NCBI RefSeq assembly: GCF_011038965.1 | Contig: NZ_JAAKEB010000014.1 | Location: 1-56,314 of the forward strand | DNA: 56,314 bases | Direction: 5' to 3' | DNA from: Adlercreutzia sp. ZJ141 | GTDB lineage: Bacteria > Actinomycetota > Coriobacteriia > Coriobacteriales > Eggerthellaceae | In this document: in pieces, positions 32,477 to 40,029 of the stretch | Numbering within the stretch: the stretch's first letter is position 1 | Layout of the letters: each line of letters opens with the position of its first letter | The notes under the pieces: generated by a model | Told to the model about the DNA's origin: nothing | The model's database searches: none | The model's input: the letters and a program-made list of their open reading frames with translations, nothing else | Made by a program: the position numbers and the translations under genes

Positions 32477-33976
32477 TTAACCCTCCCAGCTTCTCAATGC
32501 AGCATTGCCTCGTGCCGTAAGGCGATACCGCTGGTTTTTACTCTTCGGCTTGTCGGGAATCTCAAGCTCGATCAGGCCTTTTTTCAACGCCGGAACAATG
32601 TAGCGTTCGCGCAGGTTTTTTCTATCTGAAAGACCAAGTGCCGCAAGCAGGCTATTGCGACCCAGAGGACCTCCCGCAAGTGCTGCCACAATGGCTGAAT
32701 CATACGAAGACAAGCTCTGAGCGAAGGTTTCTTGGGGGGTCTGGGATCCTTCTTGGGGGGTCTGGGATCCTTCTTGGGGGGTCTGGGATCCTTCTTGGGG
32801 GGTCTGGGATCCTTCTTGGGGGGTCTGGGGCTTTTCCTCTAAGATGTTCTCAAAGAGCGGATTCCGATGGAACACAAGTTTTGTACCTTCAGCAACTCGA
32901 ACGTACTCGACACGAATGCCTGCTTCGTCACAGAGCTCTTTGATGCGAGGGATTCCCGACCCATACGCCTCAATGTCCCCAGAACGGTAGAGTGTTTTCG
33001 TAATCAGGCCATTCCTGGTTTTCGACGACACGCTTGCACCACTCAAGTGATCGTTGGGATCTTGTCCATCAATAAACCAGCCTGGGCTGATTATCTCAAC
33101 CGAATCATAATAAATATCGACAACAACACTTCCGCCATCAAACCAATCTCTATGTGCATATGCGTTCATCAACGCCTCATGGACAGCTTTTCGAGGAATC
33201 TCCGGTACATCTTCGCGAGGTTTTCCCCCTTTAATCACAAGACGACGACGCGTATTGTTCATAATGTAAATCTCCGCCTTGCGAACTAAATCGAACACAA
33301 GCCCTTCTTCTTGCTGAAGATCGAGGATCTCCGTTCGCGTATGCGATTCTAAAATACCCATTTTCAAATCGATTCGACCTGACGGGCAGAAAAGGGCAGC
33401 ACCCGCATTCAGAAGCCGACCATCTTCTAGAAGCCCTAAGCGCTCGAGCACCTTTGTCGCATCATCATATTCCTCAACAATGCGACCTTTATCATTGCCG
33501 CGCTTCACGAACGCACGTAATGCCATCTGGTCAACGTCATTAGCATTCTTGTCGGAGACCCGCTCATCCCATGGATGCCTTCGTAATCCTGCTTTGGCAG
33601 AACGCAGACGAACTTCTTCAGGGGACATCAAAACGTCCTCGTCAGCTACGCGAATTCGATAACGTCCATCACATGCATACGGACCGTCGTCCCCCGCAAA
33701 GCTAACTCGAACATACTCGAGACCATCATCAGTTGTTTCTCTGACGATCAGAGGATATACAGTCGGTCGAATGTAGTTCCCAACCGCTTGACTGATAGCG
33801 CGCAGTGTCGAATCGGAAACCTGCTGGCCACATACTTCTCCATTGTTCCTTACGCCGAAGTAAAGCGTCCCCGATCCATGCTTGGTAAGGATTGCAGCAA
33901 GAGAAGCCATACCCTCTTTGAGCTCGGCTGTTGATTTTTTGAATTCAATAAACTCTGTTTCGCGTCCCAGATTCAT
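32477..33976 (-). CDS. Schlafen/AlbA_2-type ATP-binding transcription regulator with tandem 7-residue repeats
   Basis: 499 residues: an AlbA_2/Schlafen-like domain at the start (ESTEFIEFKKS-like ETEFIEFKKSTAEL and GSGTLYFGVRNNGEVCGQ), a GHKL-type ATPase-like region around 230-370 (RKAVHEALMNAYAHRDW, VEIISPGWFIDG), and a C-terminal winged helix. Before the last domain there are five copies of QTPQE joined by GS. The start at 33976 follows AAGAAGTG; a longer frame has no ribosome site. Such proteins are common in gut bacteria and often mobile; targets are unknown. It is AT-richer than recN, which suggests acquisition. Confidence 0.82.
   Translation of the reverse strand: MNLGRETEFIEFKKSTAELKEGMASLAAILTKHGSGTLYFGVRNNGEVCGQQVSDSTLRAISQAVGNYIRPTVYPLIVRETTDDGLEYVRVSFAGDDGPYACDGRYRIRVADEDVLMSPEEVRLRSAKAGLRRHPWDERVSDKNANDVDQMALRAFVKRGNDKGRIVEEYDDATKVLERLGLLEDGRLLNAGAALFCPSGRIDLKMGILESHTRTEILDLQQEEGLVFDLVRKAEIYIMNNTRRRLVIKGGKPREDVPEIPRKAVHEALMNAYAHRDWFDGGSVVVDIYYDSVEIISPGWFIDGQDPNDHLSGASVSSKTRNGLITKTLYRSGDIEAYGSGIPRIKELCDEAGIRVEYVRVAEGTKLVFHRNPLFENILEEKPQTPQEGSQTPQEGSQTPQEGSQTPQEGSQTPQETFAQSLSSYDSAIVAALAGGPLGRNSLLAALGLSDRKNLRERYIVPALKKGLIELEIPDKPKSKNQRYRLTARGNAALRSWEG
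32731..32835 (-). repeat. 21-bp tandem repeat inside the Schlafen/AlbA gene
   Basis: The unit CTTGGGGGGTCTGGGATCCTT starts at 32731, 32752, 32773 and 32794, with a partial fifth unit at 32815. It encodes QTPQEGS and keeps frame, so changes in copy number alter linker length without breaking the gene. The copies are identical, pointing to recent slippage. Confidence 0.95.
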
Positions 33977-34063
33977 AGCATCACTTCTTCGACGGAATAG
34001 CATGAGTTCGCATATTATCTCATAGTGCCTAATAGTATTTGGGGAAACGTATCTCCACAGACA

Positions 34064-34160
34064 GGTATCTCACCCATCTCGCCCGAACAACATCGTCGCG
34101 TAGTAATGGAAGCTGCCGAGCAACACGTGTCTGTCAACCGGCCGCTAGCCGTAAATACCC
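34064..34160 (+). pseudogene. HicB C-terminal fragment
   Basis: ISPEQHRRVVMEAAEQHVSVN is encoded here and matches the last 30 residues of the intact HicB 590 bases downstream almost exactly, with both DNA copies in the same orientation. Only the ribbon-helix-helix end remains; the rest of the gene is missing. It probably arose by duplication and deletion. Confidence 0.75.
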
Positions 34161-34441
34161 ATCTTGACCAGGTTGTTTTACTATACGAGGATTCGTGTAA
34201 GGTTTTTTCGGATTTTCGCAAGGCTTGCGTTAGAAAAGCGCCGGTGTTTTGTTTGGTGATCATTAGAAGCAACAAGCTATAAAGGCGCATTTATGAGACT
34301 AAAGCAAAGCATCTTCTTGATAGCATGCATTCTGTTGTCTTTCAATTTGATATTGTATTTGATATTATCTAAAGATAAGGGGTGCGCCGCCGTACCAGGC
34401 GAAACAGCTGCTGACCGCAGTCGAGAGGATGGAGTCGCATC

Positions 34442-34762
34442 ATGGCTAATGCGCAGGAGTACACGTACCGGGTGTTCTGGTCAGAAGAAGACGGTGCGTT
34501 TGTTGCAACGGTCGCCGAGTTTCCGAGCCTGTCTTGCGTCGAAGATACGCAAGACCAGGCCTTCTTTGGCATGGTTGGACTCGTGCACAACGTTTTGGTT
34601 GATATGAAGGAACAGGGCGAAGAACCGCCCCGCCCACTGGGTTCGAAGCGCTACACGGGGCGTTATCCGCTGCGCATGTCACCTGAGCAACATCGTCGCG
34701 TAGCGATGGAAGCTGCCGAGCAGCACGTATCCGTCAACCAGTTGCTCGTGTCACGGATATAA
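34442..34762 (+). CDS. hicB: HicB-family antitoxin-like protein without a neighbouring HicA
   Basis: 106 residues: a partial-RNase-H-like N-terminal domain (YRVFWSEEDGAFVATVAEFP, SCVEDTQDQAFFGMVGLV) and a ribbon-helix-helix end (PLRMSPEQHRRVAMEAAEQH) for DNA binding. HicB normally neutralises the HicA mRNA toxin encoded next to it, but no HicA-like gene lies on either side. A short frame ending AKQLLTAVERMESHHG overlaps its start without a start codon and may be the tail of a lost gene. The ATG follows GGAG. It may now act as a free regulator, or the toxin may have been deleted. Confidence 0.85.
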   Translation: MANAQEYTYRVFWSEEDGAFVATVAEFPSLSCVEDTQDQAFFGMVGLVHNVLVDMKEQGEEPPRPLGSKRYTGRYPLRMSPEQHRRVAMEAAEQHVSVNQLLVSRI

Positions 34763-34790
34763 GGAAACACCGATCATAGGGGATTATCAG

Positions 34791-35696
34791 ATGAAGAATG
34801 AACGTATTCTTTTTTCCCGACAGATGCTTAGTGTGATGGTAGACCATGTTCGAATCACTACTGCGGCTTTAAAGGAGAACTTCGGTCTCTCGTACAATGA
34901 CTTCGCTCTTCTCTATACGTTACAGGGAATTGATAGGCCTGTTGACACTCAGTCAATTGCTCGGTATCTACTTCTTCAGCAGAAAACAGTTTCTTTGGCG
35001 TTGCGCCGTCTTGAAGACAAAGGATCAGTAATGCGCAGCAGAGGTTTTGACGATCGGCGTGAGTCGTTCTTCTGTTTGACACATGGTGGCGTTCAACAGG
35101 TAAATGATGCTTACCGCTTTGTGGAAAAACTTCTCGTTGAGACTTTTCTAGAGACAATAGATAGCGATTTGTTTGAGGAACCAAAGCAGGCAATGAAAGA
35201 GAATGTGGTGATGCTACGAGGGTTTAACGTGCCTGCATTTGACAACAGGCAAAACAGGAAGGCTCTTTTCGATGTCGAGCACTTTCTCTTTTGGCGGTAT
35301 TTTACGGAAAGAGCTTCAGAAATAGTTCAGAGAGAAGGCGCAATGACACTCACGGATTATCGAGTACTCGTCTCGCTTTGTGAGCTCGGCAAGGCTACTT
35401 CAGGAGATCTGGCTGACTTATTGAATATATCAAAAGCAAGCATGTCTCAGGCGAAAATGAACTTATATGAGAGGGGGCTTATGATAGAGCTTCCCGATGA
35501 CGATGATGGACGCAGAGGCGTTCTCCGTCCGACAAGAGAAGGTCAAATTAAAGCCGGACATGTTTTCTTTGAACTCACCCAAATGACACAAAGAAGCCAT
35601 CTGGCCTTATCTGATGAAGCTGTTATTCTCATCAACGAGTACTATCTGAAGATGTATTCAACCTTTCATAAAAGGCGAATTGAGCCGCAGGGCTAA
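34791..35696 (+). CDS. Tandem MarR-domain transcription regulator
   Basis: 301 residues, about twice a normal MarR protein. Both halves look like complete winged helices: residues 20-110 with DTQSIARYLLLQQKTVSLAL and RGFDDRRESFFCLT, and 170-260 with TSGDLADLLNISKASMSQAK and PDDDDGRRGVLRPT. MarR proteins act as dimers, so this could be a built-in pseudo-dimer. The start follows AGGGGA. It precedes the flavoprotein gene by 146 bases in the same direction and is likely its regulator. Base composition is AT-richer than the surrounding core genes. Confidence 0.85.
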   Translation: MKNERILFSRQMLSVMVDHVRITTAALKENFGLSYNDFALLYTLQGIDRPVDTQSIARYLLLQQKTVSLALRRLEDKGSVMRSRGFDDRRESFFCLTHGGVQQVNDAYRFVEKLLVETFLETIDSDLFEEPKQAMKENVVMLRGFNVPAFDNRQNRKALFDVEHFLFWRYFTERASEIVQREGAMTLTDYRVLVSLCELGKATSGDLADLLNISKASMSQAKMNLYERGLMIELPDDDDGRRGVLRPTREGQIKAGHVFFELTQMTQRSHLALSDEAVILINEYYLKMYSTFHKRRIEPQG

Positions 35697-35842
35697 ACAA
35701 GTTACAGCGATGGAGTAAAACAACGCCGTTGGGAACAGCGGATAGTGTGCTTATCGTCTTATCGAAATAACCATAGATCGAACAAAACTCCTTTTCTAGA
35801 ATTCGCCCCAAGGCAATAAGGCCTTAAGGAAGGGAGTTTATC

Positions 35843-37477
35843 ATGGTGTTTCAGGCTGGCAAAATGAGACCAGAGTCTCTCATGCATGTATCTCGTCGTA
35901 GCTTTCTGACGGGTGCTGCGGCCCTCGGAATCGTTGCTGCGGGAAGCCTGTCGGGGTGTACTGCAGGTGGGGGATCTGCGAGCGATACCAATTCGTCAGA
36001 TTCAGCTAACGAGGATCAAGCGGCAGAAGTGAGTGCCCCAACTACAATTGATGAAACTATTGACGTGGATGTCGTGGTTGTTGGAGCGGGTATTTCCGGA
36101 CTATCTGCTGCTGTTCAAGCTTCTGAAAATGGACTCAAGACCCTTGTTCTCGAAAAGGGCTCAGAGGCAGGCGGTAATGGGGTTGGTACTGAAGGTATTT
36201 TCGGTGTAGATTCGGCGATTCAGAAGGATCTTGGCATTGAAATAGAGCCTGCCGACATCATTCGCACCGAGCTGGAAGAGTCTCAATGGCGATCGAGTGG
36301 AGCTCTCTGGTACGACCTTGTTAGTAACTCTGCAGATAATATCGAGTGGCTTAAAACCAATGGGGTTGAGTTTAGCGGAGTTGTTGATAATTATCACACA
36401 GGTCTCTACGAGACCATGCACTGGTGGAAGGGTGATGCTGGAGCTGTGGGCTATGTGCCGCAGATGCAAACAGCAGCTGAAAAAAACGGTGCAGAGTTCC
36501 GTTTTTCTACTCCTGCCACCGCACTGATCTTCGAGGAGGATACTGCCAAGGGTGTATTTGCACAAGACGAAGAAGGCAAGAATATCCAGGTGAATGCAAA
36601 AGCTGTTATTCTCTGCTCCGGTGGTATTGGCGCGAACGCCGAATTGCTCCCTCTCACCGGGATGCCTCAGTCGATGATTGAGGAAATGCAGGTCATGTGC
36701 GTTCCTACCGTTTCTGGTGATGGATACAATATGGCCCGGTCGGCAGGTTGTAAGAGCAATCTAAATAACGCATCCATACAGGCATTCTGCGCTATCGAGG
36801 GATTTCCTAATGATACAGAGCCGCCGTATAGCCAGCTTGCATGCGGAATGGGGCTTGTGAATTGCGGTTTTGCGATGTGGGTCGATCAAGACGGAATGCG
36901 CTTTACCGATGAGTCTATTGGTGTGAACTTCAATGTTGCCACTCCGGCCGTTACTTGCATGGGAAATCGCGAGAGCTACGTACTTTTCACTCAGGAGTTC
37001 GTGGATACTCTTGCAGCGAATCCCGACGACAAGGAATACTTGGATAGCGCTATGGCTGCTACGCTCGGTAAGTCAGTGTTTGAAGCCGAGACCATCGAAG
37101 AGCTAGCCGATATGTGTAGCCTACCTAAAGACAACCTATCTGAAGCGCTAAACATGTACAACGGGTTTTGTGAACAGGGATTTGATGGGCAGTTTGGAAA
37201 GCCCGCAGAATTCTTAAAGACCCTTTCGTCTCCGCCTTATTATGCTGCAAAGATTTCGAGTCTTTTTATTGTTGTGGATGGTAGCATTGCAACAAACATT
37301 CGTGCTGAAGTGTTGAATGAAAACTCGATGCCTATCTCGGGTCTCTACGCTGCTGGTTTAGACGGAGCCATGCTCTGGCACAATATCTATACTCAGAATA
37401 TGCCTGGTAGCTGTGTTGGGAACAATGTGCATACTGGTCGAGTTGCCGCCAACAGCGCCAAGGAGTATATCGGCTAG
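35843..37477 (+). CDS. Twin-arginine FAD-dependent reductase (fumarate-reductase/flavocytochrome c type)
   Basis: 544 residues. The signal contains SRRSFLTGAAALG (Arg18-Arg19) and ends SLSGC, so export by Tat and lipid attachment at Cys39 are likely. The FAD-binding fold begins VVVVGAGISGLSAA (GAGISG at 81-86), with a second flavin contact GGIGANAELL and the C-terminal AGLDGAMLWHNIYTQNMPGS. It belongs to the large FAD_binding_2 family that reduces fumarate-like or other enoate acceptors; the substrate is unknown. There is no heme-binding CxxCH, so electrons must come from a partner outside this locus. The start follows AAGGGAG. Confidence 0.9.
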   Translation: MVFQAGKMRPESLMHVSRRSFLTGAAALGIVAAGSLSGCTAGGGSASDTNSSDSANEDQAAEVSAPTTIDETIDVDVVVVGAGISGLSAAVQASENGLKTLVLEKGSEAGGNGVGTEGIFGVDSAIQKDLGIEIEPADIIRTELEESQWRSSGALWYDLVSNSADNIEWLKTNGVEFSGVVDNYHTGLYETMHWWKGDAGAVGYVPQMQTAAEKNGAEFRFSTPATALIFEEDTAKGVFAQDEEGKNIQVNAKAVILCSGGIGANAELLPLTGMPQSMIEEMQVMCVPTVSGDGYNMARSAGCKSNLNNASIQAFCAIEGFPNDTEPPYSQLACGMGLVNCGFAMWVDQDGMRFTDESIGVNFNVATPAVTCMGNRESYVLFTQEFVDTLAANPDDKEYLDSAMAATLGKSVFEAETIEELADMCSLPKDNLSEALNMYNGFCEQGFDGQFGKPAEFLKTLSSPPYYAAKISSLFIVVDGSIATNIRAEVLNENSMPISGLYAAGLDGAMLWHNIYTQNMPGSCVGNNVHTGRVAANSAKEYIG

Positions 37478-37492
37478 TGGATTAACATGCAG

Positions 37493-37538
37493 TGTTCCGA
37501 ACTACGCCATGTGTACACACATAACGTAGTTCGGAACA
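37493..37538. other. Long hairpin after the flavoprotein gene
   Basis: TGTTCCGAACTACG (37493-37506) is exactly complementary to 37525-37538, with ATGTGT/ACACAT pairing inside. It lies 16 bases past the stop codon. No T run follows on either strand, so it may be a processing or Rho-type end or a remnant of a mobile element. Confidence 0.6.
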
Positions 37539-37600
37539 TGAAAAAGCGTCTTTCACGATTCGCTCTGTTGTGCTAGAAGCCCAAGTTTGACAGTTGCAAA

Positions 37601-37635
37601 GAGCCGTATTCGCCATTGAACAGCGGATACGGCTC
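37601..37635. other. Second hairpin with GAGCCGTAT arms
   Basis: GAGCCGTATTCGC (37601-37613) faces GCGGATACGGCTC (37623-37635): 12 Watson-Crick pairs and one G-T. The loop side contains AACAGCGGATA, a phrase that also appears at 35731-35744 and 37737-37745. Confidence 0.6.
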
Positions 37636-37723
37636 TCATGCTGTTAGACTTTGCCGTAGTGAGATTACTCATCGACAGCAAACTCACTTACTTCTTTCGA
37701 ACAATAATCTTCTCTCGAGCATC

Positions 37724-37768
37724 AAGCCGAAACCAACAGCGGATAGCGAACCGTTGGTTTCGGCTTTT
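37724..37768 (+). terminator. Strong stem-loop terminator
   Basis: AAGCCGAAACCAAC (37724-37737) and GTTGGTTTCGGCTT (37753-37766) form 14 perfect pairs with a T-rich tail. It is the best candidate end for the plus-strand transcript of the flavoprotein gene and lies close to the stop of the converging leucine-rich-repeat gene. Confidence 0.75.
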
Positions 37769-37771
37769 GCG

Positions 37772-39841
37772 TTACAGTGCGAAGCGGGCGCGGGCTGATT
37801 TCGGTTTGCCGGCTTGTTCCTCTTGTTTGCGATGGCGTTCCATAAGGAACATCACGCAGTCGGTACGGTTGCACGCGCGCAATAGCTCAATCTGTCGGTC
37901 GAAGTTTTCGTCGTTGATAAAACCTGCCTCAAGCAGTGCAGCTACCATGTCGATGTTACCCTCGCGTGCTACGTACTGCAGCGCGTCACGCCCTTTGGCG
38001 CGCGCCTGCGACACGAGTGTCTGCTTGGTCGCAGGAGCAAGCCCTTCTGGATGCGCCAACCGATGAAGCAGCGCGCCCAGCCGATCAGGAATATTCTTGC
38101 CCGACAGCAGCACCTGGTCGTAGCGGGCAAAATCGAACAGGGCACCTGTCGAAGAAGAACTATCGCCTGCGCCACGCACACCAACTTCGGCGCCTTCCCT
38201 CTGTGTGCACTCAATAAAGCAGCTGAGCAGCTGGTCGGCAGGCACATGCACAACAGCACCATTTGCTGCCAAGCGGCACACCGCATACTCGAAGCATCCC
38301 TCACCCACCGATTCGACGCTGGCAGGAATAAGTACCGGGGGCTCTAACGTACGCGAGCGGAAGCTGTGGGCCCCAATGCTGCGCACTCCGTCGGACAGCG
38401 TGAGGCGCTTCGTGCCCAAACACGCATTTTCTTGCTCGATAACCTTCACGCTCGAGGGAATGACCAGCGTTTCGGGAGCAGTCGGCAGCGCGCGCACACC
38501 AATGCGAACAAGCGGACGACTCTCAATCTCGCGCGGCAACACCAGCGTCGTACGCGTTGACACAGCTGCACCACCAGAGCCTACGGTGCCCGACACTCGC
38601 TCACCTGCGGCACCAGCCGTCGATGCGTCCGAAGTGCCCGCACCACCCGCAGCGCCGCCCGCCTTCGCACCGCCACTCTTCCCGAACGCGAATGCTTGCG
38701 CCGCAAACCGCGCAGACGCCGACTTCGGAGCAGGCGGACCGGCAACGAGCACTGCTCCTTGCTCGTCGAAGTCGTACCAGCACCCATCATGCTCGACAAC
38801 GTTTTCGCTAGCCAAACGAACGCCTCTGCTTTTGAGTTTTTCGCGGACTGTCGACGCAGGCGGGCACACCCACACGGCATCGCGCCACGCCTTCGAATCG
38901 ACCTTCTCGAGCGTTTCCGGTGCCAGCACAAACAACGGCTCATCGCAACCCGCGCAGAACGCCGCCGAGCCTATACGGCGCACGCCTTCGGGAATGGCGC
39001 AGCGTTGCTCGTAGGGTGGCGCGAACAGCAGCAACGTCTCGCCGTCCTTCGAGTACAAGCTGCCGTCACGTGCGGCGTAAGCCGGATTGTGTTCGTCAAC
39101 CGTGTACGTGCGGCTTACCAGGCGCGGGTGTACGCCGGCCATATCACACGCTTGGTCGCCACCAGTTTCTACGCTTGCCCCCAAGTGAACGTGACGGCAC
39201 GACAGGGCCGCGAACGCATCGCCCCCAATGCGGCGCACCGTATGTGGCACCACGAGCAGCCGCACATCGACACCCTGTACCAAGCGGCGAACGAACGCCT
39301 CCTGCGCGATACGCACAATAGGCACGCCATCAACAGTAGCAGGCAGCACCACAATCAGGTTGTCGGTAGAGCCGAGCGCCTGAGCGTACCGGCGAATGTC
39401 GATACCCACCAGCACGTAGCCGTCGGTATCTTGTCGCACCGAGATAGCACCACGCAGGTCATCGTCGCCATCGAACACACGCCGCTTCACCACGGCGGCG
39501 GCCAACGCCTCGGAGTCGCCCTTCTCGCGTGCCTGTGCAATCAGTTTTTCGCGCAGGTCGTCGTCGATGAATTCCAAGCGACCCCATGCGAGCAGCCCTT
39601 CGTTGTATGCGTCGTCCTGCCCCTCGATGCGCAAGACCTTCGTCTCGATATCCTGATGCTTCGTCCAATCGTCGTACGGCAAAAGCTGCGGCGACCACAC
39701 CTCACCTTCCACGGAATGCGCAGCGCGTTCGATACTCACCTGGTCAGCGTCAAGGTTCACTTGCAACGCACACAGCTCTTCAACCAAGTCGTCAATTGGT
39801 GTTGTTTTGTCGCAAAACACCAGCGAACTCGCTTGAACCAT
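37772..39841 (-). CDS. Leucine-rich-repeat (BspA type) and ankyrin-like protein
   Basis: 689 residues without signal peptide. Repeats of the LRR_5 type are visible as short blocks: VDGVPIVRIAQEAFVRR, VPHTVRRIGGDAF, IPEGVRRIGSAAFC, IPSSVKVIEQENAC, DGVRSIGAHSF and IPASVESVGEGCF. An Ala/Gly-rich linker separates two groups near residue 410. The C-terminal 90 residues read like two ankyrin repeats (GRDALQYVAREGNIDMVAALL and the following pair of helices). A cytoplasmic scaffold is plausible; the function is unknown. The ATG at 39839-39841 follows GAGGTG. It diverges from the VWA gene 189 bases away. Confidence 0.82.
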   Translation of the reverse strand: MVQASSLVFCDKTTPIDDLVEELCALQVNLDADQVSIERAAHSVEGEVWSPQLLPYDDWTKHQDIETKVLRIEGQDDAYNEGLLAWGRLEFIDDDLREKLIAQAREKGDSEALAAAVVKRRVFDGDDDLRGAISVRQDTDGYVLVGIDIRRYAQALGSTDNLIVVLPATVDGVPIVRIAQEAFVRRLVQGVDVRLLVVPHTVRRIGGDAFAALSCRHVHLGASVETGGDQACDMAGVHPRLVSRTYTVDEHNPAYAARDGSLYSKDGETLLLFAPPYEQRCAIPEGVRRIGSAAFCAGCDEPLFVLAPETLEKVDSKAWRDAVWVCPPASTVREKLKSRGVRLASENVVEHDGCWYDFDEQGAVLVAGPPAPKSASARFAAQAFAFGKSGGAKAGGAAGGAGTSDASTAGAAGERVSGTVGSGGAAVSTRTTLVLPREIESRPLVRIGVRALPTAPETLVIPSSVKVIEQENACLGTKRLTLSDGVRSIGAHSFRSRTLEPPVLIPASVESVGEGCFEYAVCRLAANGAVVHVPADQLLSCFIECTQREGAEVGVRGAGDSSSSTGALFDFARYDQVLLSGKNIPDRLGALLHRLAHPEGLAPATKQTLVSQARAKGRDALQYVAREGNIDMVAALLEAGFINDENFDRQIELLRACNRTDCVMFLMERHRKQEEQAGKPKSARARFAL

Positions 39842-40029
39842 AACCACACCTCTTCCGTCGCTTTCATCCGACTGCATTCGGACCACATTCAAACCGCATT
39901 CGAACACAACAAAAAACTACACGCGTTCATTTACCGCCCATCCTGCGAATGCTACACTTCAATTGGCTGCGAAGGCAAGCGAACAACGTCTGCCTTCGCA
40001 TATTTATCCCGTCAGCGTTAGGAGAGGCC

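Noticed and set aside
32731-32835. Regular 21-bp repeats considered as a CRISPR array
   Set aside because: The units are directly adjacent with no spacers, keep the reading frame, and encode a protein linker.
34293-34607. Plus-strand frame with a hydrophobic N-terminus before hicB
   Set aside because: It runs through the hicB start in another frame, and its second half has no protein-like pattern. Only the AT-rich first part looks like a membrane helix, which is common by chance in AT-rich DNA.
37493-37538. 14-bp hairpin considered as the flavoprotein terminator
   Set aside because: No T run follows on either strand; the hairpin with T tail at 37724-37768 fits better.
38696-40021. 441-codon plus-strand frame opposite the leucine-rich-repeat gene
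   Set aside because: Antisense shadow; no ribosome site, no recognisable domain, and it overlaps the promoter region of the VWA gene.
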